In this document: positions 13,960-23,425 of the stretch, in pieces
Position numbering within the stretch: the first letter of the stretch is position 1
Layout of the letters: each line of letters begins with the position of its first letter
DNA from: Zasmidium citrigriseum
Taxonomy: Eukaryota > Ascomycota > Dothideomycetes > Mycosphaerellales > Mycosphaerellaceae
Reading direction: 5' to 3'
NCBI GenBank assembly: GCA_002786025.1
Contig: NHNW01000003.1
Location: 1 to 64,000, forward strand
DNA length: 64,000 bases
The notes under the pieces: generated by a model
Told to the model about the DNA's origin: nothing
What the model saw: the letters and a program-made list of their open reading frames with translations, nothing else
The model's database searches: none
Made by a program: the position numbers and the translations under genes

Positions 13960-15560
13960 TATAGCTAGAGAAACTCTATAAAACTCTACTACTAGTACTT
14001 ACTCGCTACCTAGTAGCTCGTATAGCTTCTTCTACTATATAATATCCTCTAAGAACTACTAATTATACTATAGATAGACTCTCGTAATCGGCTTAAAGGT
14101 CTCTAGGTCGTATTTAAAGACCTAGCCGAAGAAGTTATAATTAATATCGAACTTATAATCTATTATAATATTAGTAGAGCTAGTACTAGTAGTAGTAGGG
14201 AAATATACTCTTAAAAGCGCCTCTCCTCGGGTTATAGCCGTAGTATAGGAGCTTACTACTCTCTAGGAGCTAATACTTCGCGATACTAGTAGCTATCTTA
14301 AGAGCGAATGGATTCTTCGTATTATTTTTAGCGACGGGAAAATAGTAGAGGTCGTCCCTAAAAGCTCGATATTAGTATTAATTTACTACTAGTACTAGGG
14401 AAAACTTACTAATCTTTCGCGTTAGCTAGGGAGTTAGCGGTAGTCTAGTTATCGATCTCGATAGGCGCCTCTTTAGCCCTATAAAAAAGATATTAGCTAG
14501 GAAAATACTACTAGGATTTAAACTAATATATAACTAACCCTAAGCCTTTAGCTATAGATAGCTACTCTTTAAGCGTCTCTAGTAGAGAAGGTAGCCTATT
14601 TCTAGCCTATAGAAATAAGATATCTATCTTATCCTTAACTATATTAATCTCCTTAGCTCCTATCTTATAGCGAATAGATATATAGCGAGTACTAGTAGTA
14701 GCCTTCTCTATAGTCTATCTCTTTCCCTTCGTATCCTATTTTAACTTACGACTTAGTACTAGTAGTAGTACGTATTCTTTTATATATTTAATATTCTTTC
14801 TCTTCGGCTCGTATAGGGCTCTCTTCTTAATACCTTTATAGACCTTCTCTTTCGGTAGTAGAGGTACCTTCTTAACTCTTCTTAGTAGTAGTAACTTAGC
14901 CTTAGCGAGGGCTTATATATAGGTATTAAATATATCGCGGTAGACGCCTAATATAAATTAGTATTCGAGTACTACTAGTAGTAGATCTTAAAGACTTACG
15001 CTCGTAGTAGCGTTTCTTATTAGATAGAAGACGTCTACCTCTACTAGCGTAAGAGACGCTAAAGCTCTCGTACTCGTAAATAGACTTAATATATTTACGA
15101 AGGTTAGTAGTATTAGTATATATCTTACTATAGATAGTAGAAGAGCTATATATCTCGTTAGTACTAGTAGTAATTTTTAGTACTATTAATCTTATATATT
15201 ATTAGGTAATAGTAGGCTAGCTAGGACGTTCTCTAGAACGCGATAGATATACTCGCTAGTTATAACTTCGACTATACCCTAGGCTATATTAGTAATAGTA
15301 GCGAGTAAGTAAAGTTTAGGATAATATCTTATATTCTCGTTAGTAGCGACGGTAAGTAGGCTAAGGATAGTTTTATCTAATTTAAATATATTATCGTACT
15401 ATATACGGTATCTAATACTATTAAGGTTAGTATTAGGAATATAGGCTATAATAATAGAGATATCGATATTAATAAGCGATACGGTAATAGTAGTACTTCT
15501 AGTAGTACTCCTAGTAGTACTCTTAGTAGTAATAAGGATAACGCGCGTACGATAAGCGTA
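13960..15560 (-). repeat. Tandem duplication, copy B (RIP-mutated)
   Basis: This is the second copy of the segment at about 12.17-13.76 kb. Long near-identical blocks alternate with diverged ones, and the spacing drifts from 1810 to 1823 bp, so small indels separate the copies. Both lack CA/TG. Duplicated DNA of this length is the normal target of RIP. The original gene or element is unknown. Confidence 0.6.
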
Positions 15561-15959
15561 AGTAGCGTATTATTAAGCGAGAGTACGGTAGCTAAGTTTT
15601 TATAGTATAGCTAGCTTTTACGCTAGTTAAGCGAGAGTATTAGTCTATACGCTAGGATACTTCTACTTTTACTAAGGGTATAGTAACCTATATATACCTA
15701 CTTAGCCTATAGTACGTTCTTACTTAAAAAGCTAGAAGTATATTAATCTCGCCTAAGGTATTAGTAACTTAAGCCTTAACTATTAGTTTTACGAGTACTA
15801 GTCTATCGATATTACGATAATACTTTAGAGCCTTATATTTTTAAATAAGTTAAGGACGTCGAAATCGACCTAGGAATTCGAGATATAGCTTAGGCTACTC
15901 CTACGAATATCTCTAAAAACGGAACGTACCGCGCTTTCGCGTTATTACGCTACGTCGAT

Positions 15960-17335
15960 AACGCGCTTTTACGATAATATATATAACGATAAGATACTCG
16001 AATACTACGAAATACTAATAAAATCGGAAGTCTATAAAGGGATAAAAGTAATATACCGAATCTTAGACGTAAGAGGCCTTCTTCCGCCTTCTTTTAGAGA
16101 GCTTTCTCGCGCTTTCGAACTTCTAAAGATAAGTATTAATAGAATTCTACGATTAGATTCTAACTATCGTCGCTTTAAAAAACGAGATATCTATACGAAA
16201 GATAAGAAGTATAAGATACTAGCGGAAAATAAGAGGAAAATAATAGAGCGAAAAAGACGCTCTATAACTCCTAACTCTAATAACGTTTCCTCTCTAAAGC
16301 GAAGACGTACGCGATATAATAATTAAAAGGGCGACGATTCTTCTTATTACCTAGAACCCTATAGTACGAAAGATCCTCTTCTTAATAACGACGACCTCGA
16401 AAGAATTCGAAGTATAATAGACGAGAATAGACCTAACGGATACTATATAACGTACGACGCTCTACGCTACGAAGTAGACCTCTCGAATTATTCGAATAAG
16501 ACGATAGAACGCGCGCTTTAACGACTAGGAATAGTATATTAGATTCCTTCTATATAAGAGGAGATAGACGAGAAAATAGCGAAGAAAAAAATCGAAAGAA
16601 GTTACGAAGAGTTAGAGATTTAACTATAGAAAGAAGACTATTAAAATATTTTTTACTTAGACGAATTTTACTTTAGTATAGGATAAGGCGCTATAGGATC
16701 TTTACTTTAGGGTATAAGGGATAAGGAAAAGTATAAGGCGGATAATATTTTAATAGTAGAAAATCGAAAAGAGGTTCGAAAGAAAGCGAGAAAGAAAGGC
16801 GGAAGAAAGGAGGAAAATAAGAGAGATAATAATAGCGCGCGACGAGACGAAGAGATAAAAGACTAATACTACCTAGCCGTCGTTAGATACGACTTTCCTC
16901 TTACTCTATACGAGTATACGCCTACGAATTCTAATAGGAAAATATCTAGAAAGCTCTATAAGAAGTTACTTAACGATTTTATCGTTCCGCTTTAAAAGAA
17001 ATATAGCCCTTCTTTTACGATCTTCGAGGATAATAACGCTTCGTATTTTATACTAGAAGTTCTTAAATTTAAGAGAGAGAATAATATTAAATATATACGG
17101 AACGAGTCTAACTCTCCCGACTTTTCCGTAGTCGAATCTTACGCGTCTATCTTAAAGGGAGAGTTTTAAAAGTATCCCCGTCTTTCGAAGGATACCGTTA
17201 GTAACGAGGCTATTAGATCGTTAGATACGGTTACTACGGAAGCCGTACACGCCTTCTACGATAGCGTACCGAATAGATATAGAGAGTATATTGCTTTAGA
17301 CGGACAGAGAACGCGGTATTAGGTAGATAGATATA
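15960..17335 (+). mobile_element. Tc1/mariner-type transposase relic (RIP-mutated)
   Basis: Read through stops, the plus strand shows a helix-turn-helix-like Arg-rich N-terminus (about 15980-16330). A first catalytic block follows at about 16650-16690, reading as a relic of YLDEFHFS. A second block, a relic of EDNNASHF, lies at about 17025-17050. The third, SPD(L)SVVE, is at about 17115-17140. This D-D-D layout with about 30 residues between the last two Asp matches fungal Tc1/mariner transposases. RIP has removed CAG/TGG codons. The last 100 bp contain a few CA/TG, so mutation pressure fades at the edge. Terminal inverted repeats were not found. Confidence 0.75.
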
Positions 17336-17411
17336 TAGAAGTTTTCCCCACGTTCCGTTTTTGGAGTCGTACCCTTGGCCACTATACAGCAAGATCCAGC
17401 TACCAAACTAG

Positions 17412-19256
17412 CCTCCAGATGTCATTAGACTCTTGAAGATTGAGAATGTTGAAGACGATCGGATCACCTGTCATTTGGATCAAGCGAAACTGTCCGAAGC
17501 ACCCGAATACTCGACTTTATCATACACTTGGCGATCTCCTCTAGTGAAAGATGATGGGTCGGATCCATATCCGAGTAGACACGTTCTTCACTTCACCGAT
17601 GGCGACTCTATCCAAATTTTCGACAATCTCTTCCAAGCTCTGTTGCGACTGGGACGTTCAAACTTTCGCCATCATCATTTCTGGATCGATGCCGTGTGCA
17701 TTGACCAAGATAATACCACCGAGCGAAATCACCAAGTCGATCTGATGTCGCAAATCTATCAGCATGCCAAGCATGTCATTGTATGGCTCGGACCGGATGA
17801 CGAGCATCTCGATGAGGCTGCGAGGCTAATCGAAGTTCTGCCCCGTGCTCTTGAGAGCATCCCTGAGAAGGACTGGAGTAAAGAGATCAGCCCCTGGAAT
17901 ATTGAGGAGACGACTGTGGAAGCCTTGCGACAGCACGGATTGAACCAACGAAAGCGGTGGGCCTCCCTAGCACAGTTCTTTCGCCGGAATTGGTGGTCGC
18001 GCGGATGGGTAATTCAGGAGGTTCTGCTCGCGAGAGATATCAAGGTTATCTGTGGCGCGAAGCATGAGCTGTCTTGGGCTGACTTGGAGACTGTTTCGCA
18101 TTTTCTGTCAATGACCTCCTGGAGACGAGCTTTTGCAGACTCAGAGTTCATTGGCATCGGCCCTGGCGAGTCTATGCCGGAATACAGCACTCCAACATTT
18201 CTCCGAGCTGCCAAGCGCGATTTGAATTCTGACAATGACTTCCTATACACGCTCATCAGAGCTAGGAGGCACAACTGCCAAATGCCCATTGACAAGGCCT
18301 ACAGTTTGTACGGCATTGCCTCCGCGTACGCTCGAGACCCAGCGAAAGTCCCAAAGGCCAACTACTACTTAACACCCAACGTAGCTTTTACGCAGACGGC
18401 GAGATACATCCTTGAAAGCAGCAAAGACATGCATCTATTGGCGCATATTGAAGGATCGAGGTTTCAGCATATCAATCTACCGTCGTGGGTCCCGGACTGG
18501 ACAGTGACAGAGCCCATGGGGCTAGGAATCACTGGCTACAAGCGGTACTTTGCCGCAGGTGACCCTAAGCACTGCTTCCAGATACCAGAGTTCCCGGAAC
18601 CTCACGTTCTGCGGCTGAAAGCAGCTCGACTTGACCGGATAATCGCCTGCAGTCAATCAAGACGCGAACTCACCGATGAACAAAGCTATCCCGATTGGCT
18701 TGACATCCTCCGTGGTTTCGAGGAGCCTTACTTCACAGGCGAGACCTGCCATGATGCGTATTGGAGGACTTTGGTCTGTGACACCGATAATCACAAAGCC
18801 TGCCCCTGTCCAGACGATCTGGAGGTGTGTTTTCGAGCATGGATGCAGAAGCGCGGCAAGTGTGAAGAATATGAGCAGATGTGCGAAGCCCAAGGAGTTC
18901 CATTCCCGATCAACGAGGTCAGCTGGTCTCAACACGATGCAGACCGTTTTGACCTTTGCCTCTCGCACCGCAAGTGTTTGAGGCTCTTTCGTACAGAAGA
19001 AGGCTTCCTCGGACACGGCACCGAGTCTTTGCAGGTCGGAGATTCCGTTTGGATCGTACCTGGTTCACGAGTACCACTGGTCATGCGAGAGCGAAAAGCA
19101 TCTGATGGCTCACGCAGCAAGCGCCGTCACGAGTTGGTCGGAGGGACTTATTTGCATGGCTTCATGAGACACCAGCCACCTGTCCTTCCAGCAAGTATGA
19201 TGTGTAAGGACGGTAAGCAGCGTGCGCTCGAGTATGAGACGGTCGAGATTGATTAA
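17412..19256 (+). CDS. HET-domain protein, 5' end missing or broken
   Basis: Heterokaryon-incompatibility (HET) domain proteins act in fungal self/non-self recognition. The open frame of about 614 codons has the typical blocks YSTLSYTW, FWIDAVCIDQ, VIVWLGP and RGWVIQEV in its first 200 residues, followed by a long unclassified C-terminus, so length is close to normal. There is no ATG at the front: the frame is open only back to a TAG at 17409-17411. The reading before that TAG continues as protein-like sequence for about 25 residues, up to the edge of the RIP block. The TAG could be a RIP-type CAG-to-TAG change, or TAG could be a splice acceptor for an exon now lost in the repeat. The first in-frame ATG downstream lies inside the HET domain. 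I think the gene is 5'-truncated and probably non-functional, although the rest is intact. Confidence 0.8.
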   Translation, partial: PPDVIRLLKIENVEDDRITCHLDQAKLSEAPEYSTLSYTWRSPLVKDDGSDPYPSRHVLHFTDGDSIQIFDNLFQALLRLGRSNFRHHHFWIDAVCIDQDNTTERNHQVDLMSQIYQHAKHVIVWLGPDDEHLDEAARLIEVLPRALESIPEKDWSKEISPWNIEETTVEALRQHGLNQRKRWASLAQFFRRNWWSRGWVIQEVLLARDIKVICGAKHELSWADLETVSHFLSMTSWRRAFADSEFIGIGPGESMPEYSTPTFLRAAKRDLNSDNDFLYTLIRARRHNCQMPIDKAYSLYGIASAYARDPAKVPKANYYLTPNVAFTQTARYILESSKDMHLLAHIEGSRFQHINLPSWVPDWTVTEPMGLGITGYKRYFAAGDPKHCFQIPEFPEPHVLRLKAARLDRIIACSQSRRELTDEQSYPDWLDILRGFEEPYFTGETCHDAYWRTLVCDTDNHKACPCPDDLEVCFRAWMQKRGKCEEYEQMCEAQGVPFPINEVSWSQHDADRFDLCLSHRKCLRLFRTEEGFLGHGTESLQVGDSVWIVPGSRVPLVMRERKASDGSRSKRRHELVGGTYLHGFMRHQPPVLPASMMCKDGKQRALEYETVEID

Positions 19257-19479
19257 GCTCAAGTACTTTGGCCCTTGGCACTCACGAGGACACCTTTGCC
19301 ACCAACTTGTCCACACATCCAACTCTGATTACAACGCCGAGCTTCTCAAGACGACTTGTATACGTCTTGACCGCAGCTGAACTTGGTACAACCGCCCAAG
19401 TCGCACAAGGGAGGCACTGCCCTTGGATGACGTCTCTTGCCAAGGAGCCAAGCAGCCTTTGTCTCGACTGCGCCTTACC

Positions 19480-19487
19480 TATATATT
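19480..19487 (+). promoter_or_regulatory. Possible TATA box
   Basis: A TATATAT run lies about 50 bp before the ATG at 19537, a usual distance for a core promoter of the small gene that follows. No other promoter element was recognised. Confidence 0.35.
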
Positions 19488-19536
19488 TCGTTCTGGACCT
19501 GCTTGCCAGTTCTTCCGAACAACAACATACACCAAA

Positions 19537-20277
19537 ATGGAGTACAGAATGAGCTACGAAAAAGGCGACAAATTCGACACCCAATCACTATCAAGCACGG
19601 CGCCACTTCTGTATGGCGACGACCGCAGCTCGAGAGCTGAACTACCGGAGTACCGCTTCTACAAAGGCAATGGACTCAGCTCAAAAGCACGAATAAGTTG
19701 TACGGATGGCCGAGAGTATTGTCTCGATGCAGACATTCACCAGTCCAAGGACTCAAGCATTGAATTGTACGCCGGCAGTAACGCCAAAGGTTCGCATTTG
19801 GGAACTATCACTTTCCCACTTACACACAACAACTTCCACATGTATCCAGCCACCGAGAGCAGCAATCCCAATGGAACTCCAACAATGGTCCAGGCCCGTG
19901 CCCGTGTCGGCCATCCTCATCCCAGCGCCTATAACATCAAGCTGCCAGCGACAACGGACTCTCCAGCGCGAGAAGTATCCTGGACCAACTCCTCCAGGCC
20001 GAACTCGAAAATCGCCAGTTACAAGCTCTGCGATGACATGAACCGTCCTATTGCTACGTGGTCGATGGTTTCCGACGAGAAACACCAGGCCGTTTTGCGC
20101 TGGCATGTGGATCCACCAAGCGAGTTCGAGGAGATCATTGTCCTGCTGTCTTTCATTGGCGGCCTTTCCCGGCTCAAGTTGAAGGGCAAAGGCGATGTCG
20201 ATGATATGCGATCCAAGATGATGAGGTACAATGGCTTCTGGTTTATGGCGATTCTGGGTACTGGTGCAATGGCTTAG
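19537..20277 (+). CDS. Conserved fungal protein, possible Tubby C-terminal-like fold
   Basis: The product is 246 residues from a single exon. The start is the ATG in ACCAAAATGG; the frame runs further upstream only from a TTG, which is not a fungal start. No signal peptide or clear membrane segment is seen. The middle (about residues 45-110) alternates short strands with polar turns, and a hydrophobic C-terminal helix (FWFMAILGTGAMA) closes the protein. This layout weakly recalls fungal proteins with a Tubby C-terminal-like/LURP-one fold, where the last hydrophobic helix sits inside a beta barrel, but I cannot confirm the family. It lies between the HET gene and the YWTD gene. Function unknown. 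Confidence 0.7.
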   Translation: MEYRMSYEKGDKFDTQSLSSTAPLLYGDDRSSRAELPEYRFYKGNGLSSKARISCTDGREYCLDADIHQSKDSSIELYAGSNAKGSHLGTITFPLTHNNFHMYPATESSNPNGTPTMVQARARVGHPHPSAYNIKLPATTDSPAREVSWTNSSRPNSKIASYKLCDDMNRPIATWSMVSDEKHQAVLRWHVDPPSEFEEIIVLLSFIGGLSRLKLKGKGDVDDMRSKMMRYNGFWFMAILGTGAMA

Positions 20278-20356
20278 ACTCCAAGGGGCGGGCCGGAGTG
20301 TTCTAAAGTCTTTCTTGGAGAGTTGATGATATTCTTTGGACTGCCAACCCTTTCAT

Positions 20357-21325
20357 TCATCCATGCAGAACGGCCAATCCAGTGAGAACAGAAGTCTCGC
20401 TTTCGTACACCTTGACTTTGGCAGCTGGTTTGTGCGCATCACAGCGCCAAATGCGGCCACACAAGTCCGCAACCCAAACGCAGTTGTTGACGTGATCGAG
20501 AGCGAGACCGATGGCTTCACCGAACCCTTCAGCTAGAATCTGCCGACCGAGCTTCTTCTCTGCGGCCGGACTCTCGCCAACAATGGTCTTGCGATTTAAA
20601 GTATTTCCAAAAGGGAACTCGCCGCGATCGGTCCAGTACAGCATTCCGGCATCCTCGTCCAATTCCAGATCGATGGGTTCCGGCAGCTTCTCTGCGATCA
20701 ACTCAATATCCGGGCGCGAGCTCGGTGTGGCTCCATTGGGCATGGCAATGTTGGCAGAGAATATCCGTCCTTGCCCGCTCTTTGGCGCGCCTTTCTGAGT
20801 CCAAAAGATCCTGGCAAGCTTCTTTGACAACGCTATGCCGACACACCAACGAGTCTGGTCTTTTTGGTGCTGTTCGTTCTGCCACTCGCCGGTCTGGATG
20901 ATCACTTCGTGGTTCGAGCCATCCAGATCGCACCGGTGCACGCGAAGTCCTTCGCGATCACAGAAGTAAAGCTTCTCGGCCTCCTCGTCGATGACAATCT
21001 GCTTTGGGGTGTGGGCCACACCTGGCGGTAGGACTGCTCTGACATCGGTGCCGTTCAGGTTTGCACTGTACACCGATCCGTCGTTCTTTCCGGGAGTGCC
21101 CATTTGCGTCCAATACATGCGGCCGTATTTCTTGCTTAAAGCGATGCCGTCTGGCATGTGCGCCTTTTCCAGAAGCGTTTTCGATTCGCTCGCATTCTTG
21201 ACTTCGAGAACCTGGAGGCGACCTCTTTGTGTTATCTGATCCAGACTCTGAGTATCCAGAGGCACTTCGGGCGTAGCTTGATAGATGCTCAGGAAGAATA
21301 GCTTTGTTGAAGTTGGCGGAGACAT
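20357..21325 (-). CDS. YWTD/NHL-type beta-propeller protein
   Basis: The product is 322 residues from a single exon. Blade motifs repeat along the chain: YWTQ (about residue 71), YFCD (about 120), FWTQ (about 180), YWTD (about 232) and VWVAD (about 293). Each is preceded by a GIAL/GLAL-type strand. This is the low-density-lipoprotein-receptor class B (YWTD) six-bladed propeller, also seen in soluble SMP-30/gluconolactonase-like and TolB-like proteins. There is no signal peptide, so a cytosolic role is likely. In fungi such proteins often sit near catabolic genes. The substrate is unknown, and lactonase activity is not supported by any visible metal-ligand motif. The next gene upstream is the 3-hydroxyacyl-CoA dehydrogenase, on the same strand. 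Confidence 0.8.
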   Translation of the reverse strand: MSPPTSTKLFFLSIYQATPEVPLDTQSLDQITQRGRLQVLEVKNASESKTLLEKAHMPDGIALSKKYGRMYWTQMGTPGKNDGSVYSANLNGTDVRAVLPPGVAHTPKQIVIDEEAEKLYFCDREGLRVHRCDLDGSNHEVIIQTGEWQNEQHQKDQTRWCVGIALSKKLARIFWTQKGAPKSGQGRIFSANIAMPNGATPSSRPDIELIAEKLPEPIDLELDEDAGMLYWTDRGEFPFGNTLNRKTIVGESPAAEKKLGRQILAEGFGEAIGLALDHVNNCVWVADLCGRIWRCDAHKPAAKVKVYESETSVLTGLAVLHG

Positions 21326-21816
21326 GGTCGCGATTTGGTTCGAGTTGTGAGAAGTGATACGACGAAGTGGGACTTGAAGAAGATATAAAGCACTACTCAG
21401 CCTTCTTACGCGCCTGCGAGCACTACATGCATCTGGTACATCTCATCGCTGACTTTGACGACGACCTTGGCTCGAAGGGACTATTGCGGATGATGACGTT
21501 CCTTGAGATCTTACCTGAAACCGAACCACTACGTATATGCCACGAGGCTTGCACAACATGGCCATGTTTGTGCATCGAATCGAAAAGATTTCGACAAAAA
21601 GATCACGGCTTCTTCACGGCGGCGAAAACGATATGGATCGCTGGCATCTCGGAGTTGGCTCGGTTTTCAGCGGCCCTTGTCAATCGACGTCACCTTTATG
21701 GCCTCAGGCATGAAATCGTTCGTCAACAGTGGCGATGATGTTGATCTTCACATCTTTCGAAGAGGCTACAATGGCAATGGCAACGCGAATGAAGCATGAA
21801 AGACAGACACCGAATT
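21326..21816. other. Intergenic, no gene seen
   Basis: This 491-bp spacer lies between the YWTD gene and the dehydrogenase gene, which both read leftward. Short plus-strand frames here lack convincing starts, splice sites or motifs. It must hold the YWTD gene promoter and the dehydrogenase 3' end signal, but none stands out. Confidence 0.5.
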
Positions 21817-22840
21817 CTATACCAGCGACGTCCTGGTCGACTTCGACCGGAGCAACTCTATCAACGCATCGCCCATCTCCTGCCTCACCCTTTCCGGCTC
21901 CTTCTTCTCAACCCACGGCGTGACCTGTTCCTGCAACCGCTTCGTCTCGTCCTCCTCAAAAGAAAACTTGTTCTCATCCATATCCTCCTTCCAACCTCGC
22001 ACAGCGGGGCCAAGATGCTGGATGAAATGATCGAAACCATCCTTTCCACCGCCTCCACCAAGCACATTTGTCATATATGGACCAGCAAGCGCCCATCTCA
22101 AACCAGGTCCCGTAGATACAGCAGTGTCTACATCCTCAGGGCTCGCAATCCCACGACTAACAAGGCTGTACGCTTCCGCAAGCAGCGCTGCTTGGAGTCG
22201 ATTCGCCACAAAGCCTGGAGCTTCCTTCCTGAGCAGGACCGGAGCCTTGCCCAATGAATTGTAGAAGGCCTTAGCTTGCCGTACTGCGGCCCCGGATGTT
22301 CCTGGATGCGGGACGATCTCCACCAGGGGGATCAGATGCGGAGGGTTGAATGGGTGGCCTATGAGCACTCGGCTGGGATCCACTTTGCATTCCGAGATGA
22401 ATTGAGAGGATGGGATTCCGGACGATGACGACGCTATTACTGCGTGTTTGGGCAGATGTGCGTCGATGTTGGCGATGAGCTTTGTTTTGAAGTCGGGGCG
22501 CTCGGGGGCGTTCTATGGGAAACGGTGAGCTTCACATCTTCATCAAACTATGGGATGAATGTCTTACCTCTTGGACGAAATCGATGTCGTGTAGATGCTG
22601 GGTGATGTCTTCGACAAACTCATAGTTGGTAGGACTTGCGCCTTCAACGAGGCCAATCTGCTGGATTCTTGGCCATTCGCTCTCGATGTATTGCGACAAC
22701 TTCTCAGCAGCGCCGGAAGCTGGATCTGAGACGACCACTCTGTACCCTTTCGCGAGAAAGAGTGTCGTCCAAGAGGAACCGATGACGCCGGTACCGACGA
22801 CGGCCACCTTCTTGACTGTGCTTTCTGCTGTTTGTGCCAT
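21817..22840 (-). CDS. 3-hydroxyacyl-CoA dehydrogenase family protein
   Basis: Two exons, 22840-22568 and 21817-22512, are joined across a 55-bp GT-AG intron (22513-22567, phase 0), giving 322 residues. The N-terminal Rossmann fold has the NAD motif GTGVIGSSW at residues 16-24. The conserved HPFNPPH block is near residue 144, and an all-helical C-terminal domain follows. The family oxidises 3-hydroxyacyl-CoA and also includes L-gulonate 3-dehydrogenase (lambda-crystallin) and L-carnitine dehydrogenase; length and single-domain form fit these short members. The start is the ATG of MAQTAES; the frame upstream opens only from TTG. It is divergent from the CaiB/BaiF gene over 585 bp, suggesting shared control. 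No peroxisomal C-terminal signal is clear (it ends in SLV). Confidence 0.88.
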
Positions 22841-23425
22841 TTGAAAGAATATTGAAGACGATTCCGAATTCTGGGTGGATAATTGCAAATCTCTAAATCA
22901 GTGCCTTTGCTGGGCGGCTGTGGTATTGATATTGAAGACTCCCGATGAGGCTGACACCGCCTCACGGACAACATTCGCGCACAACCTGCGCAACCACGGA
23001 ACTACGTCATCAACAGCAACTACGTACATCGTCGACGTTTTGCAGAAGCATTGGACTTTTGCTGAAACGATCCTCAAGGTTCGAAGAAAAGACCTTTCTG
23101 CAAAACTTCGGCACGGAGATCTCTCGCCGTTCAGGGACCACCTCTATCCCGAATCAACATCTTTCGGTGTCGGATAACGTCGACTATAGCGAAGACCGAT
23201 TTTGTGAATGGGATAGTGTTTCATGCTCTAGACCGACAGACTTGGAGCGATTGCGGGACCGGATGGACCCGTTTAGATGCCGGTGGTACGTGGTTTGGTA
23301 TGATGTCGTTCGACTTTGGGGAGGGACATATATGGTGCAGCTTCACGAAGAAGGCAAGACGACACTCAATCTCTTTCGGCTTCATTTCAGCGTGCTATTT
23401 ACTATTGCTTTTCATTGCTTTCGCT
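22841..23425. promoter_or_regulatory. Divergent promoter region
   Basis: This 585-bp spacer separates the start codons of the dehydrogenase (minus) and the CaiB/BaiF gene (plus). Short frames inside have no coding support. A shared promoter is inferred from the head-to-head arrangement; no transcription-factor site was identified with confidence. Confidence 0.4.

Larger units (their letters stand above)
1..17345. repeat. RIP-saturated, gene-free repeat block
   Basis: The dinucleotides CA and TG are nearly missing on both strands; from base 1 to 695 I find neither. CpG, CpT and GpC remain common, and TA, TAG and TAA are in great excess. This is the expected end state of repeat-induced point mutation, which converts CpA to TpA in duplicated fungal DNA. 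Every frame is broken by TAG/TAA, so no gene product is possible. Recognisable relics inside are listed separately. The normal CA/TG composition returns over about 17240-17350, giving a sharp right-hand edge next to the HET gene. The left edge lies outside the window. Confidence 0.93.

Noticed and set aside
1..17345. CRISPR array or satellite repeats in the low-complexity 5' block
   Set aside because: Repeated ACTAGTAGTA-like words arise from RIP-limited sequ­ence composition, not from evenly spaced identical repeats.
17433..17435. Start of the HET protein at TTG
   Set aside because: TTG is not a normal fungal start, and the protein-like frame continues upstream of it.
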